DNA of 64,000 nt from Anthopleura xanthogrammica (taxonomy: Eukaryota; Cnidaria; Anthozoa; Actiniaria; Actiniidae). The stretch is taken from NCBI GenBank assembly GCA_964019055.1, contig OZ025219.1, positions 2,851,166-2,915,165 of the forward strand, written 5' to 3'. This document shows, one piece after another, positions 44,948 through 56,889 of this stretch (position 1 is its first letter; every line of letters starts with the position of its first letter). A model generated the notes under the pieces. It had not been told where the DNA came from, did no database searches, and saw only the letters and a list, made by a program, of their open reading frames with translations. A program made the translations under genes and the position numbers.

Positions 44948-46072
44948 TTAGGCATTATATATCACTGTACCTGTAAGGTCTGGATTGACTTTAGAATTGC
45001 TCGCCCTCCGTCCATACTGAATATTCTCATTCTGATCCAGTTTTTTAAGTCTGGAGGGAAAAACAAAAGTTTCATGATCTTTTTTTCCATTCAACATCAA
45101 CCATCGATCTTATTATTCTTGATCTTCATTACCGTTATCATCGGCTCCATGACCACCGCCATCATCATCAACACAATCATCACAATCATCATCATCATTT
45201 AACTCCCCATTTATATACTTCTTCTTCATATATTCAGTTGCATCATTATCATAAACACCATCTCCGTGGTCATCATTATCACACCCTCTAGTAGTTTATA
45301 CTTGGGATGAATGTTGGATAGTAAAGGTAATAGCAAAGCAGTCCTTATTAGCTTCTCTTCTTACTAAAGATGAAACAACATGGCGGCTATTCTATTGTAA
45401 TTGATATCTAAAGGGAATTTTGAGTCATATGGTTGCACCCCCAAAATAGTACATATTCTGGGATAGATAGCTCAGTTAGGTACATGCAGTGGGTAGGTAA
45501 TTGTCTGATTCATAGCTCATTAAATTCTGGCATAACCAAGGAAATAAACTGGAATAGTCCCCATCACAGTTCCCAGTGCCATCTTCAAGGTACCTTTGCA
45601 TCGAGGTGAGACATGAAATAACATTGAAATGATAGAAACCTTTTTAATTGGCCTCGTTAATTGGCCAAGGTGTTGAAAATGTTCTCTATCATTGCAAGGT
45701 CACCTCATGTCTCGCTTCGATGCAAAGGCACGGCTACCTTTCAAGATGGCGCAGGGAAGTGTGTAGGGGACTTTTGGGAAAACAATGGACCCCAAATCAA
45801 AGGCACCTGTTTTGAGGTAAAGTATAATCAGTACAATGTATAAAACAAAGAGAACATTGCACTCAAAGTGAAAGGGTTTATCTGACGCACCTGTTTTTTA
45901 GTTTGATGTAAAGTACAAGAAGCACGATGCAAAAAACGAAGAGAAGGAAAATAAAGATACCATACATCAGGAATGTTTCTTGGTTTCCCATCACCTCGGG
46001 AAAGATTGTCTTTGGTCCTCCTTCTGGTTCTGGGGTCGAAGTCTCTGGCTCAGCCTCTGGGGTGGCGGACAT
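44948..46072 (-). CDS. Small single-pass membrane protein, two coding exons (94 aa)
   Basis: Coding exons 46072-45891 and 45050-44948. Donor ACAG/GTGCGT and acceptor TTTTTCCCTCCAG are good, and phase 2 matches. An acceptor (TTTCCTTACAG) just before the ATG implies a 5' UTR exon upstream. The protein has an acidic Pro/Glu/Thr-rich N-terminus (~30 aa), one hydrophobic helix (MYGIFIFLLFVFCIVLLVLY), then a basic-to-polar cytoplasmic tail ending TGTVIYNA. The signal is a type III-like TM without cleaved peptide. A possible further donor (ACAG/GTACAG at 44971) would allow another exon instead of the read-through stop. The family is not recognised. Confidence 0.6.
45555..45771. mobile_element. GCGCCATCTTGAA MITE, copy 2
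   Basis: Same structure as 40734-40935: AGTCCCCATCACAGTTCCCA at the left, GGCACGGCTACCTTTCAAGA and TGGCGCAGGGAA at the right. It lies in the intron of the small membrane-protein gene. Confidence 0.85.
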
Positions 46073-46111
46073 TTTCTGTAAGGAAACGTATATCCGAGAT
46101 TATACGAGGTA

Positions 46112-46350
46112 ATTCCCAATAGACCATTTTATTCATGATGGTTTTTATATTGTAATGCAAATCATTCATGTGGTCATTCAGGTAGCAAACATTGGAAGAA
46201 GAGACGATTTAAAAAAATCCTCGTCCTAGAGAGTATATCAATAAAGTTAGTCATTGAAATCTCCTGATTTGAGGTTGTTTACCCTCAGCGCGCAACAGCG
46301 TGACTCTTCTGCATTACAATACAAAAACCATCATGGCGTCTATCGGGAAT
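46112..46350. mobile_element. TIR element
   Basis: TTCATGATGGTTTTTATATT and GTAATGCA recur inverted as TGCATTACAATACAAAAACC and ATCATGG, with CCAATAGACC / GTCTATCGG at the outer ends. Confidence 0.7.
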
Positions 46351-48314
46351 ATAACCTATTAATTAAAATATGTCGCAGTTGCAAATCAAATTACAGAGAA
46401 AATTGCACGAGTGCTATCCAATCCGGCTTGCAACGAGATAAAAATTACACGTAATGAGTAATTTCCATTTCACACCACGTCAGTTTCATACGCTGCGTTT
46501 AAGCACGTTGATGGTAATTGTTCGCACGCATCCTAACTACACACGGGTTTCGAATGCACTTCTAATCGTAATGTCGTCATTTAAATGTTTTGATAGGCAA
46601 AATATATATATCAAGAAAACAGGTCTTTCGCTTCTTCACACTTTCATAGCGTTTAAACAAAGTAAAGGATCCCGCTTTTTTATTTCGTTACCTTCACATA
46701 TTTTTTTTTTTCAAAACCTGACGATGGGATCAAATCGAAATCGCATATTTTGTGCATAAATTACATATTTTGTGAATAGAATTTCACTTAACATGAAGGC
46801 TACAAGTCCAACTTGTAGCCCAATAACATTTCATATTTATAACTTTAACATAAAGTTTAAAGTCAAAACGGCTCAAGCGTACCCCCCTGATCTCCATTAA
46901 TGATTTCATTGTTCCAATATTGAGTTGATTATTCAGAGTTTTCATAAAAAATTCGAAGACTCCAAACTTTACATTCCTTTCACAACTAAAATTCTAAGTG
47001 ATGGCCTTTTTGGGAGTTTTTTTTACCTTGGCATGACAATTGTTTAATAATCCAATCAAAACTCAAGTAAATAGATTATTTTCACGATGGGATCTTTTGC
47101 CATTAAAGTCCTTAAAAACCTATCAGTAATCAATTACATCCATTACCAGTTCGACTAGAGTTTTGTACATTCTTTCCCGGTTGACCTTCAGAACAAACTC
47201 AAGGTCAACAAATCAGAATTGAGGATTTGACTTCGTATTTTCATTTATTTTTTCCATGCCAAGAGAATTTATAAACTACGAGTTATTTCTTCTTTAAATT
47301 AACCGTAAACGCTAGTCGAACTCATGGCGGAGTTTTATTTCAATCTACAAGAAAAGTCTACATTGTATACTCGGAAAATGCTCGAAAAATGCTAACCAAA
47401 AATAGTGACCCATAATTCCTTTCGGGGAAGGTGAGCAACTCAGCTGGCTACTCAGTTCACATTGCCCATAATACATTGCGGTTGTTTAGGGGGCGGGAGG
47501 GAAAGGAGAGAAAAACAGTATAGTAACAAGTGAAAAAAAAACTTTTTTTACCAATATGCAGCCATCTAAGATTTGGGATGCCAAGGGGCAGTTAACGCCG
47601 TCTTATCGGTAAAATGTCTAAAGAATGTTTTTCAATCGAATATCATGCTCCGAATTTGAAAGAATATAGGTCAAAATATTATCGACCACTTTTAATTACT
47701 TTAAACTTGGCATATCGCTTACTTAAATATCAGATATTAAAACTTTTTTAGGGCTTATCGATGAAGACCTTAGTTGCAGAGTTATTAAGATGATGGGTGC
47801 CATGTTAATTGAGGTTCGACAATCAATGAACTTCGAGTGCATTTTGTATAAGAAACAAGTTAAATTATCGTAAAACGGCCCCATCACGGTTTAGGAGCCT
47901 TTTACGTTCAGCTCATAATGTTGACACTAACCTTAATTACGAATGGTACAAAAAATTCGTTCGACTTTCTATAAAAACTCCTAATTCTGTCATTTGACCA
48001 AAAAGCAACTCATGGTTTTAATTCCTTTAAGCTGTTGACAAATTCAATGATATTTTAATATTTAAAAATATTAGAATATCATTGAATTTGTCAACAGCTA
48101 AAAGGAAGTCAGAAGGAATTAAATATTAATTCCAAATTAAAACGCAAGGTAAGGGTTCCTATCCAACATCTATAGACCAAATGTTTTAGTTGACTAAAAC
48201 ATTTAGATCATAGCTATATATCTAGAATGTAACATTCATATTTCAAGTTCCAGCGACTTCCAACAGTGAGGTCCCAGAGGGGAAAATATGAAGTACAGTT
48301 AACGTCTAGGTTGA
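46351..48314. other. Intergenic, no gene seen
   Basis: No coding exon is supported. Contains the palindrome at 48031-48098. The region should include the promoter of the small membrane-protein gene on the minus strand. Confidence 0.4.
48031..48098. repeat. Palindrome, ~24-bp arms plus AT-rich centre
   Basis: GCTGTTGACAAATTCAATGA and TATT are mirrored by AATATCATTGAATTTGTCAA and CAGC around TTAATATTTAAAAATATTAG. Confidence 0.85.
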
Positions 48315-48356
48315 GTGACTATTGTCCAGGGCAGGGCAGTAATCTACGCTTCAGTG

Positions 48357-48701
48357 ATGAAAACCCCTAGAGACTTTCAGAAACGTAGACTAGATACGCG
48401 AATTAAACAAAAGCCTACAAAAGCTGATATTGCAAATATCATCACAGCGATTTGCTTGCTTGTGGAGCGGCATATTTGCGGCACAGAACAGCTCTACGTT
48501 GGATCTATTTTGAAAATTATGGATTGTGAATTGTATCCTGTATTCCGTTGTGGCAGCATTATTAACCATCAGGGGATAGAAAAAGTCAGAGCAAGGGTGT
48601 TGAAAGGGGCCGAAAGTGAAGTATCTTGGAGTCTGGAGGAAATATTTTCTCATCAATCGAGTGAATTAGAAAAAAATCTCTATCACAAATTGAAAAGCTG
48701 A
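48357..48701 (+). CDS. Unrecognised 114-aa ORF (uncertain)
   Basis: From ATG at 48357 the frame stays open for 114 codons in AT-rich DNA, with ordinary composition (KTPRDFQKRRLDTRIKQKP, ICLLVERHICG, SGELEKN-like end). No domain, signal peptide or splice context is convincing. It could be an exon of an unseen gene or a transposon relic. Confidence 0.25.
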   Translation: MKTPRDFQKRRLDTRIKQKPTKADIANIITAICLLVERHICGTEQLYVGSILKIMDCELYPVFRCGSIINHQGIEKVRARVLKGAESEVSWSLEEIFSHQSSELEKNLYHKLKS

Positions 48702-49271
48702 CTCTGGAAAGGATTCAACCGAACCGAAGGGAAGAAAGAACAGACAGGTATATTACTTCTGGCTTCTATTTGTACTTCGTTTCAGAGGTCAAAGACTCCA
48801 TTCATCCGCAGTGGAATGACAAAAGCTTAAGTGAGATGATGCGTTGAAAACCGTGAAGAAAAAAAAAATAGTAAACTTTACTATTCAAAGTATCAAAGGA
48901 TCAAAGTTTTTGATCGAAACGTTGGGACAATTTTTGCCTTTTACATTATTTTTATCCAGTGAAACATTTTCTTCAACATTGACTTTTACGCAGTTTCGGA
49001 GCAGTAGTTTTTTCTCTAATCCAACAAATGACAAATGGTGCAAAATTGAACTTCAATAATGTTAATAGATATCTTCCTCTGTGATGCTGAGTATACAAAA
49101 AAAAGTTTATTCATTTAATTCTTTTTGTATGAAAAATGAAAGTGTAAACATTTGCGAAAAATCGACATCGCAAGTTGTTGAAAAATAACAGTAACGCGAG
49201 TTACATTTTCAGTGTGTCCGTTTTCTCGTTAATGCAAACCCAGTAATCATTAGAAAAATTTCAAATTCATT

Positions 49272-49456
49272 CTGCTATTTTCATAAACATGCGAACTCTG
49301 TAGTTGCAAGTTTCCCGTTGGAATTTGGTTTTTCACTGCCGCCAGTCAAAAATATAAAATATACCGACTAATTAGTTTTGATTAACGGAAGCCAAAAACA
49401 AAATTTCAGCGTGCAGCTCGCAGCTACCGAGTTCGCATGTTTATAAAAATAGCAGT
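49272..49456. mobile_element. TIR element
   Basis: CTGCTATTTTCATAAACATG and CGAACTC recur inverted as GAGTTCGCATGTTTATAAAA and ATAGCAG. Confidence 0.7.
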
Positions 49457-49559
49457 AAAACCAAACTTTTGATCGATATTACAAGACGACCTGATCTGCT
49501 TGTTGGTGGAATAAAACTTGTGGAATAGAACTTCGAAACCATGGTAACGAAAGTTGCAT

Positions 49560-49794
49560 TCTTATAATTCTCCCAAGAAATTCGTAACAAAACTCCCGGA
49601 TGAAAAAATGAGTACAGAAGAAGACTATGATGGCAAAACGTGCAGACAAAGTTTGGGAAAATGCCATATTCTTGTGACCTTTTGATACTTGAATTCTCAT
49701 CACCAATACTGCATTTCGGGCTTGGAATGCAATATGTAATGTGCAAGAAAACTTTCACCAACCTTTTTTGAATATATAGCTGTATATGTGATTT
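49560..49794. mobile_element. Diverged copy of the AGCTATTTC..GGTTG family
   Basis: On the minus strand it ends ATATACAGCTATATATTCAA and AAAAGGTTGGTGAAAG, and carries GGTCACAAGAATATGGCATT as in the 43-kb element. The far end is unclear. Confidence 0.6.
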
Positions 49795-49949
49795 ACGTTT
49801 CTTCAAGTTAAATTTTCTTGGTAAAAATCCGAGCTCCAGCTCTAGGAGGGATTCGAACCCGTGACCTCCACTGAGTTAGTGCTAGATTTGTTAGTTACTA
49901 ATTTGATATATATGTTTTTCTTCAGTGTTCCAGTCTCCATCTTCTAATC

Positions 49950-50435
49950 ATGATGTGCGTGCCGTCAGTAATTACTGTCTTCAGTCTTCTCATCATCGGT
50001 GTGTATGTCAACTGCAGATCTTCCATCAGCATGTTGAGGCTTAAGGGATTCACAGTACGCTCATTCCAAAGTCTAAATATCCTTGAATGCTATGAGATGT
50101 GCAAGAAAGAGACGGACTGTCTTAGCATTAACTACTTCACAATAGGTTCTTTGTGCGAACACAACAATCGTACGATCTCACAGGAACCAAAGAATGCTGT
50201 ACAAGATGCACGTGCTACATACTTTGACAACCGAGTGGACATCCCATACAGAGGTATGCAAGTGATACGTCACTCCCTTCTGCTTTGAACTGTTAGGTGC
50301 AAGGAATTACATCCAATCCAGTTAAATTGCTAACTAGTAACCCTTATTATGTAAGCAGTCACGTTAATGATCGCCGCCCGGTTGGCTCAGTTGGTTGAGC
50401 ACCGGACTTTCCTGCGGGAGGTCGTGGTTCGAGTC

Positions 50436-50472
<37 letters not shown>

Positions 50473-51445
50473 ACTGCCTTTGTTATTACATCTGCAAACG
50501 GTTAGACTTTCAAGTGGCTCGGATGACCACTTTAAATGGCGGTCCCGTCTCTCACTTCATCACTAACCAATATCGAAGGAACGTAAAAGGACCACTGAGG
50601 ACGTAAAGAAACCCTGGCAGTGACCACCCTCAGTGACTGTCTACATCTTATATTAACCACCTCTCATGATTGTAAAGCGCTTTTGATTATATAGACATAG
50701 AAAGGGCGATATATAAATAATAAATCATTAAAATAATAAATCCTTATCATTAATTCAAATTAAATGACGTTTATCATTGTAATGAAAGTTGTTTCATGAT
50801 GTAATGTTTTTGATTGTAGATTGCTTCGAGATCTACGAATCTGGTGAGAAACGTAACGGCATTTACACAATCAAGCCCGACAGTCAAGAGGCCTTTCAAG
50901 TCTACTGTGACATGACAACTGACGGAGGGGGTTGGACAGTGTTCCAGAGAAGACAAGATGGATCTGTAGACTTCTTTCTCGACTGGCATCAGTATAAGAA
51001 AGGCTTTGGGAACCTAAAAGGTGAGTTCTGGTTGGGTAATGACTACATCCATCGCCTGACGGTAAGAAGACCCTGGAGTCTAAGAGTGGATCTGGAGGAC
51101 TGGGAAGGAGTACGTAGATATGCCAAATATGGCAGTTTTAACATTAGTGCAGAGTCAGACAAGTACAGACTAAAAGTATCATCGTATTCAGGTACTGCAG
51201 GAGACTCATTTGCAGGGAGACATAATAACCTTTACTTTACCACCAAAGATCGTGATTTTGACTCACGTGGAAGTGGCAACTGTGCAGTTAAAGCACACGG
51301 AGCCTGGTGGTACGACGATTGCTTCAGTTCCAATCTGAATGGTTACTACTTTCAATCTCAGAAGAAAAGTTACTCGGCAATAGCTTGGGACAGTTTTCAC
51401 TTGGAAACTTCATTGAAATTTTCTGAGATGAAAATACGTCCTTGA
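49950..51445 (+). CDS. Secreted PAN plus fibrinogen-related domain protein (ficolin-like)
   Basis: Two exons, 49950-50253 and 50820-51445, phase 1, 309 aa. Exon 1 has a signal peptide (VITVFSLLIIGVYVNC) and a PAN/apple-like domain (CYEMCKKETDCLSINYF, LCEHNN). Exon 2 is a complete fibrinogen C-terminal domain: DCFEIY, VYCDMTTDGGGWTVFQRR, GEFWLGNDYIHRLT, the calcium loop KDRDFDSRGSGNCA, GAWWYDDCFSSNLNG and the C-terminal MKIRP. Calcium and acetyl/sugar-binding residues characteristic of ficolin-type domains appear present. Related proteins act as secreted lectins in innate recognition; that role is inferred. The intron holds a SINE. An acceptor-like TTTTTCTTCAG lies just upstream (49925), so the 5' UTR may be spliced. 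Confidence 0.93.
50372..50745 (+). mobile_element. tRNA-derived SINE
   Basis: TGGCTCAGTTGGTTGAGC (A box) and GTGGTTCGAGTCCC (B box) form the head. The end AAAGGGCGATATATAAATAA with AATAATAAATC repeats is a LINE-like tail. In the intron of the fibrinogen-domain gene, same strand. Confidence 0.8.
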
Positions 51446-51576
51446 TTACCAAACACTTGTTGTTTGCGCAAGGCATCATGATCCACTTATTTATGTTTGG
51501 TTTTTGACATGATCTAAAAGTTTGATCTGATCAAAAGGCTTATATGCCTTTCGATGCACATTCAAGCTGAAAGCAA

Positions 51577-51835
51577 ATGCAGCTATTTCATAAAAGGTGG
51601 GTGAAGGTTTTGCTGCATGCTGTTTGTCGCATCCTGGATGTTGCATTTTGCCTACCAAGCTTGAAATGTATTATGTTTATATGTAATTAATATCAGCACA
51701 AAAGAAAATATACAGGAAAAACCTGCAAACAAGGTTTTGAAAAATCCCATATGATTGTGACCTTTCGCTGATTGAATTCACCCATAGTGCATTTCGAGCT
51801 ACCAACCTTATTGAAATAGCTGTATGCAATATTAT
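51577..51835. mobile_element. AGCTATTTC..GGTTG TIR element, complete array-free copy
   Basis: ATGCAGCTATTTCATAAAAG and GTGGGTGAAGG at the left, CCAACCTTATTGAAATAGCT and GTAT at the right, 259 bp. This is the best reference for the unexpanded form of the 43-kb element. Confidence 0.75.
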
Positions 51836-52259
51836 TAAGCATAATGTACAAGAAAGATGGATACGTGGGGTGGAGTACGATTGGAGGCAAAGTCTTTTAG
51901 TGATGTCGGGCAAACTTGTAGATGAAATTTTTTTTGAGACGTTGAGATCTTTTTAAACCATATTAGTCAAGAATGTAAACTGGTTGTCTATGTTAACTGT
52001 ATAAATAGCAATCCTTAATGTATATCAGGATAACTTCGAGAGCTTCGAGCAGATCACTTTACGAGCGAACTAAATTTGGCGCTGCTTTAATAATGCTGAA
52101 TAAACGTAGTTTTTTTCTGTTTTGCAACACAAAAAAAGTTATTGGATTTTCTCCGCAGTTTTCGAGAGACCAAAATAACTTCTTTAAAACGTTCTAGCTC
52201 ATTCGGGTTACATCGGGTCGAACTGAAGCCTTGAATTATGATAAATCATTACGCGATCT

Positions 52260-52452
52260 GCATGCACCATCTTGAAAGGTAACTGTGCCTTTGCATTGAA
52301 GCGAGATGAACGGCGAGTTTGCAATGATAGATCTTTTTAACACCTTGGACAATTATTCACATGTCTCTATCATTGCACACTCACCGTTTGTATCGCTTCG
52401 ATGCAAAGGCACAGCTACCTTTTAAGATGGCTCAGGGAACTGTGAAAGGGAC
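52260..52452. mobile_element. GCGCCATCTTGAA MITE, copy 3
   Basis: GCACCATCTTGAAAGGTAAC at the left and AGCTACCTTTTAAGATGGCT at the right. The middle matches copies 1 and 2 (TTTTTAACACCTTGGACAAT). Confidence 0.8.
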
Positions 52453-52963
52453 AGTTCTGAGACACCGTTTTGAATTTCGCTATCCGCAAAGTATGCTACA
52501 GAGTTTATGATCAACATGGCGGAAATTCTAATCCTGTGGGAAGTTATCAAATGAAATGAAGTCAAATCGTGTCACATTGAAAAAACCCTGCAAATTTGAG
52601 GTAGCACGTATAAGTGTCCAAATCCTCTCAAAATACCTTATAATTAAACAAAAGGGTATAAATTTCGGTAACATTTGGCCTGTCTCCTAATATAAACATA
52701 GAGAAAACGAGGCAAATTTTCAAAGGGCTCAAAAACCCTCAAAAACACAATTCCATGGCAACATTCCGTTACCAAAATGTTCCTAGAACACCAAACAAAA
52801 TTTGTAGAGACATTTTTCAGTATTCTTGAAAAATGCGGGTCGAAAATGCTAAAACTCACACTTTTTAAAAAAATTGATGAGTTTGATCAAAAAATCACCA
52901 ACACGGTAGACATCTGTGTTTATTCAGCTTCAAGAAAATATAAACTTTTAGTGCACTTTGAGT

Positions 52964-53126
52964 TAATAAATAATGGTAATAGAACTGAGTTGAGTGCAAT
53001 TTGGGCTGAAATCGCAAGAGTGATTACAAAATTGCACGACCGCGCAGCGGGAGTGCAATTTGTTAATCACGAGTGTGATTTCTGCCCAAAATTGCAAGAC
53101 ACTCAGTTCTATTACCTATTAATCAT
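52964..53126. mobile_element. Palindromic MITE
   Basis: TAATAGAACTGAGTTGAGTG, TTTGGGCTGAAATC and CAAGAGTGATTA recur inverted, separated by a GCACGACCGCGCAGCGGGAG-like centre. Confidence 0.8.
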
Positions 53127-53229
53127 TTCCATTTTGAAACTTAATATATTAAAATACTCAACAGTTATATGTAGCTTCAAAAGTGATTGTTTGACAAAAT
53201 GATGCAATTAATGATTCAAAATAGTGCAA

Positions 53230-54171
53230 TTAATGCTTAAATCGCACACTTTGTAGCCAATCAGATTGCAGGATTTGCTAATGATTTCAAAATGGATATG
53301 ATTAAGAAAGAAATAATACTCAGGTAGATGAGACATGATTTCAATTAATTAGAATTAGTTGTATTTACCAAATAGATTAAGTGAGGCAAAACAAATAGAT
53401 TCTAAGTTCTAATGAACAAAACATAGACGGGAAATAAATAGCTTTCTTTAATTTCTTCCCAGCACTTATTATCTACTTTCACAGTGCCTATAATACCTTG
53501 CGGTTCGAGATTGGGGTTGGGTGGGGATGGGGTTAACCTGTCATAAAATTAAACGTTCTTCAATCGAATGTACCAGTCTTTATCTGTAAAATAATGATTA
53601 TCAGTTCATTCCAAGTAAATCCCCCCCCCCCCTGCATTTACTCATGAAGAAGTGCTTATATGTGCTTTATAGACTTCTTCAACATTATTCTATAGTAGTA
53701 TTTCTGTGTTTTTTTCTTAATACATCTTTAAATATCATAAGACTCTTTTGCAACATTGTCTGTATCAGCATAACAGGTTGGTTTTTTTTACCGTGACTAC
53801 CCCCACCCCCCAAACTGCAATGTATTATGGACAATGGGAAATTCAAATAGAGGAGTTTTATGGCCCTAAGCCATGTTTTAGAGCACGAACAGAGCAATGT
53901 TATGCATTAAAACACGTTTTATTCTAAGTGAGCAAAACATATACTGGATGACGGAGATAAACAGCTTTCCTTCTTCCAAGCACCTACAGAGGGGTTTCAT
54001 GGCAACGAATCATCGTTTACGGCATGATCATTGTAATATCTTGTATGAAAAATGTTTCCAAAGAAGTTTAAGCTTTTTAATTTTAGCAAATAGCATAACT
54101 GCCGTTAAACCTTTCTCTATCAGGTACAAGTATTTAATTACAAAATCGAATAATTGTAAGTTTTTAATCAG
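53230..54171. other. Intergenic, no gene seen
   Basis: AT-rich with short C tracts near 53622 and 53805. Open frames on both strands are short and lack codon or splice support. Confidence 0.4.
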
Positions 54172-54381
54172 TGGCTGATCCAGGAGTGTTTCCGAGGGCT
54201 ACATTGAACCCCCCTCCCCCCCCCCCCCCCCCGTGAGACCTTGTGAAGCCAATCATGATCTTTACTCTCAGTAGAATAACATTAGAAGCCCCTTTTTTGA
54301 AGTCGATTGCACCAGCTTTTTGGCGGCCATTTTGCCCCCCCCCCCCCCCCCTACTTTTTAAAATCCTCGATCCGCCACTGT
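54172..54381. mobile_element. hAT-like MITE
   Basis: Begins CAGTGGCTGATCCAGG and ends ATCGATCCGCCACTG, the CAGTGGCGGATC type of terminus. TTAAT stands on both sides. Two long C tracts lie inside near the ends. Confidence 0.7.
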
Positions 54382-55009
54382 TAATGATTAACATTAATTT
54401 GCAAAGTTCAAGCACGTGTGCATTAAAATAACATACTATTGAGAGAAAATAAATGCATACAATAAAACAATTGTTGTTGAATGTACTTCTTTAACAATCA
54501 TACGGTTTATATAACTGGAATGGATTATTCCTAGCCGGGAAGGGGGGAGGAGGAGGAAGAAGGGAACATATTTTTCTGTTGCTATGGTTGTTTTATTTTA
54601 TTTTAATGTTTTTTTTTTCTGTTTGTTTTACCATTATTATTATTTTCTCTTTACTTGTGTTTTCTTTTTCCTTTTTCCAGTTGTTTTATTTTTTTGTCGT
54701 AATTTTAATTACTTTTTGTTGTTGTTGAAATTATGACGTGACTTCTACTATTGTACAACAACAATAAAATACAAGCATCTTTTGTTCAAATTCCGTACAA
54801 TCTCACCTATTGTTTTTTAAGTGCATGAAGTCGAAAATAGTCACCCGTAAAGCAAAAAGGTCCAATACCCCCAACATGGCCGCCATGTCTCTTGTCCCAC
54901 GTGGGAATGCTTCCTATAACCATCAATAAGAAGATCTAACAAAATATCGGCGAAATAATGCTCGTAAAAAATCTGATTCTTGTAATTTTTCATGAAATAG
55001 TTATTAATT

Positions 55010-55200
55010 CAAGGACCATACCTACAGACGCAATGCTGAAGCACAGTATGGCAGTACGCAGCATTTTTGGCAATGCCGGAGATTTCGACTCCGACACCGC
55101 TATCCATAATGACTGATCAGAAAGCTTGGCTGAAGCCTAAGGGAGAGGTTAGTCGGCGCTTGGACGGTGTAAGATTAACACCCTGCTGTGACCAGCGTCT
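55010..55200 (-). mobile_element. Inverted copy of the 37890-38080 repeat
   Basis: CAATGCCGGAGATTTCGACT, GACACCGCTATCCATAATGA and AGGTTAGTCGGCGC match the complement of the copy in the PLAT gene. Confidence 0.7.
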
Positions 55201-55423
55201 TTGAACAAGTTCCCGAGATAAGTCTCTACGTTATCATTACTCCATGTGGGATGAATGATTTTCAACATTTTCATTTCAGTCTGACATGCAGTAACCTTGC
55301 ATTATGGAGTGATTTTTATACCACTATCCATATAATACAAAATGAATCATGAAAAAGAGCTGGGGAGCTAATTATAAAGCAAAGTTTTCTTTAAAATTAT
55401 TCGGACAAAGTCCTAAATTCTAG

Positions 55424-55687
55424 AAAAACAATAAGCTACGATGCTGGACGAAAACTCACGTTGTAAACAAAGTTGTATCAAACGGTCAAAAAACTGAGGA
55501 CAAAATATCCAAAGATAAAGAATTTAGAATTTGGCAATTTCTTGGAGATGGCAAAAATCGCGAATTTAAAATGTCGAAAATTTCATGTAATAAAAAGGTA
55601 GCTATGAAAAAAATACGAAAAGCAGTCGCAGAAACCAACGAACAGCTTGATAATGATTTCAAAAATACAACATCCGAAAACACTTAG
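55424..55687 (+). other. Lys-rich open frame of 87 codons (uncertain)
   Basis: Open from a stop at 55421 to TAG at 55685, including SKDKEFRIWQFLGDGKNREF. The Lys/Asn bias may simply reflect AT-rich DNA. No domain is recognised, and the only internal ATGs are late. Confidence 0.2.
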
Positions 55688-56889
55688 CTCAAGAGAAAAT
55701 AGACGAGAATACAACAGCTTTGCGGACAATTGTTCGAAATCCATTAAGAACATAGATATCTTAAAAACAAAACAAAAGCAGGATTAAAAATACGACTTTT
55801 TGTCTTACGTTTTACATTAAACTATGATTAAATTTTAATTGTTTGAATTAACTGTATTTACTGAAGTCGAATATTTGATTGAATTAGTCGAGTTTTCAAC
55901 AAAATATTGCAATTGACCGTCAAATTTTATATTGGCTCTAGTATGTGAAAATGGTTGGACTAAGACGGGCTATTGTTGCTTATTTTTCGGTGAATGAACT
56001 ACAAGTTTACTTACTTCTTGCTGTTTTTTTTGGGTTGAATGTCGGCAGATTGTCTAAGTTTTGCTTCTCAGTCGAAAATTGCGAACAAGGGGCTAAAAAT
56101 TAAGAAGAAAAAACATCATTAAGTTACGTACTTAAAGTGCGTTTTCATTTATCGTTTAGAAGTAGCTGACGAGCTACTCTCCAGCTAGTTTTGCTACGAT
56201 TTGAGTAACATATTATGATGCTAACTTAGATGTTTAATGTAAAGCTGAAAATCATAACGGTTGATTGAGTTACCAAAACGTTGTTGTTGAGATATTCGTG
56301 TCGAAAAAAAATTAATTCAGCTGCTTTACTGCTAATTAACTCACGCCAGCTAGTCTATCAAACTGTATTTTCAAATCTAGCGGAGACATTAGTACAGATC
56401 TTAGTCTGTGGCACAAGCCTGAATTATCAAACACTGAAGGGAAAAACGAATAGAAAAACGAGTTTGGATTTCGAATCCATTTCTTCACGAAACATTGCTA
56501 TGCCATTCGTTACAAATTTTAAAATGTTAAAAAATTTCTAAATTAAAGTTGGCTAAAATCAATAATGACATTTGATATGATGGCTATAACTCGCTATCAC
56601 TATACCCACCTGAAATCTAACGTGCCTGTGTTTTTCACAAGCTTTGATGTTCGTTGAGCTTCGAGTTCGTATTCTTGATCTTTGCTTGTTTTGTGACCAA
56701 CACGTACTTGATTAAACAAGGTGGTTACCAATATTGCAGCTGTTCGTGGTGTTTTGCTCTTGTTAATCCGCATGGTAATTGCCTAAAGCAATTTAATTTG
56801 CTAAACGAGATTAGCAAAAACAAGCAAAAACTGGTGCATATCAGCTTCAGATAAAGACACATTTCACAGTAATATATCAGAAAAATTAA

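Noticed and set aside
48357..48701. Considered calling this ORF a transposon or nuclear protein fragment
   Set aside because: No motif could be recognised with confidence; it is kept only as an uncertain ORF.
49836..49872. tRNA-like B box (GGTTCGAATCCCTCC on the minus strand)
   Set aside because: Only one box is convincing and no body or tail could be delimited. It may be a SINE fragment, too short to list.
8908..50745. tRNA genes at the A/B-box sites (8908, 12154, 14275, 50372)
   Set aside because: None forms an intact acceptor stem and anticodon arm. Each is followed by a long body and repeat tail, so they are SINE heads.
52777..53202. 141-aa ORF
   Set aside because: Half of it lies in a palindromic MITE, and the rest is Lys/Ile-rich AT-biased sequence without a domain.
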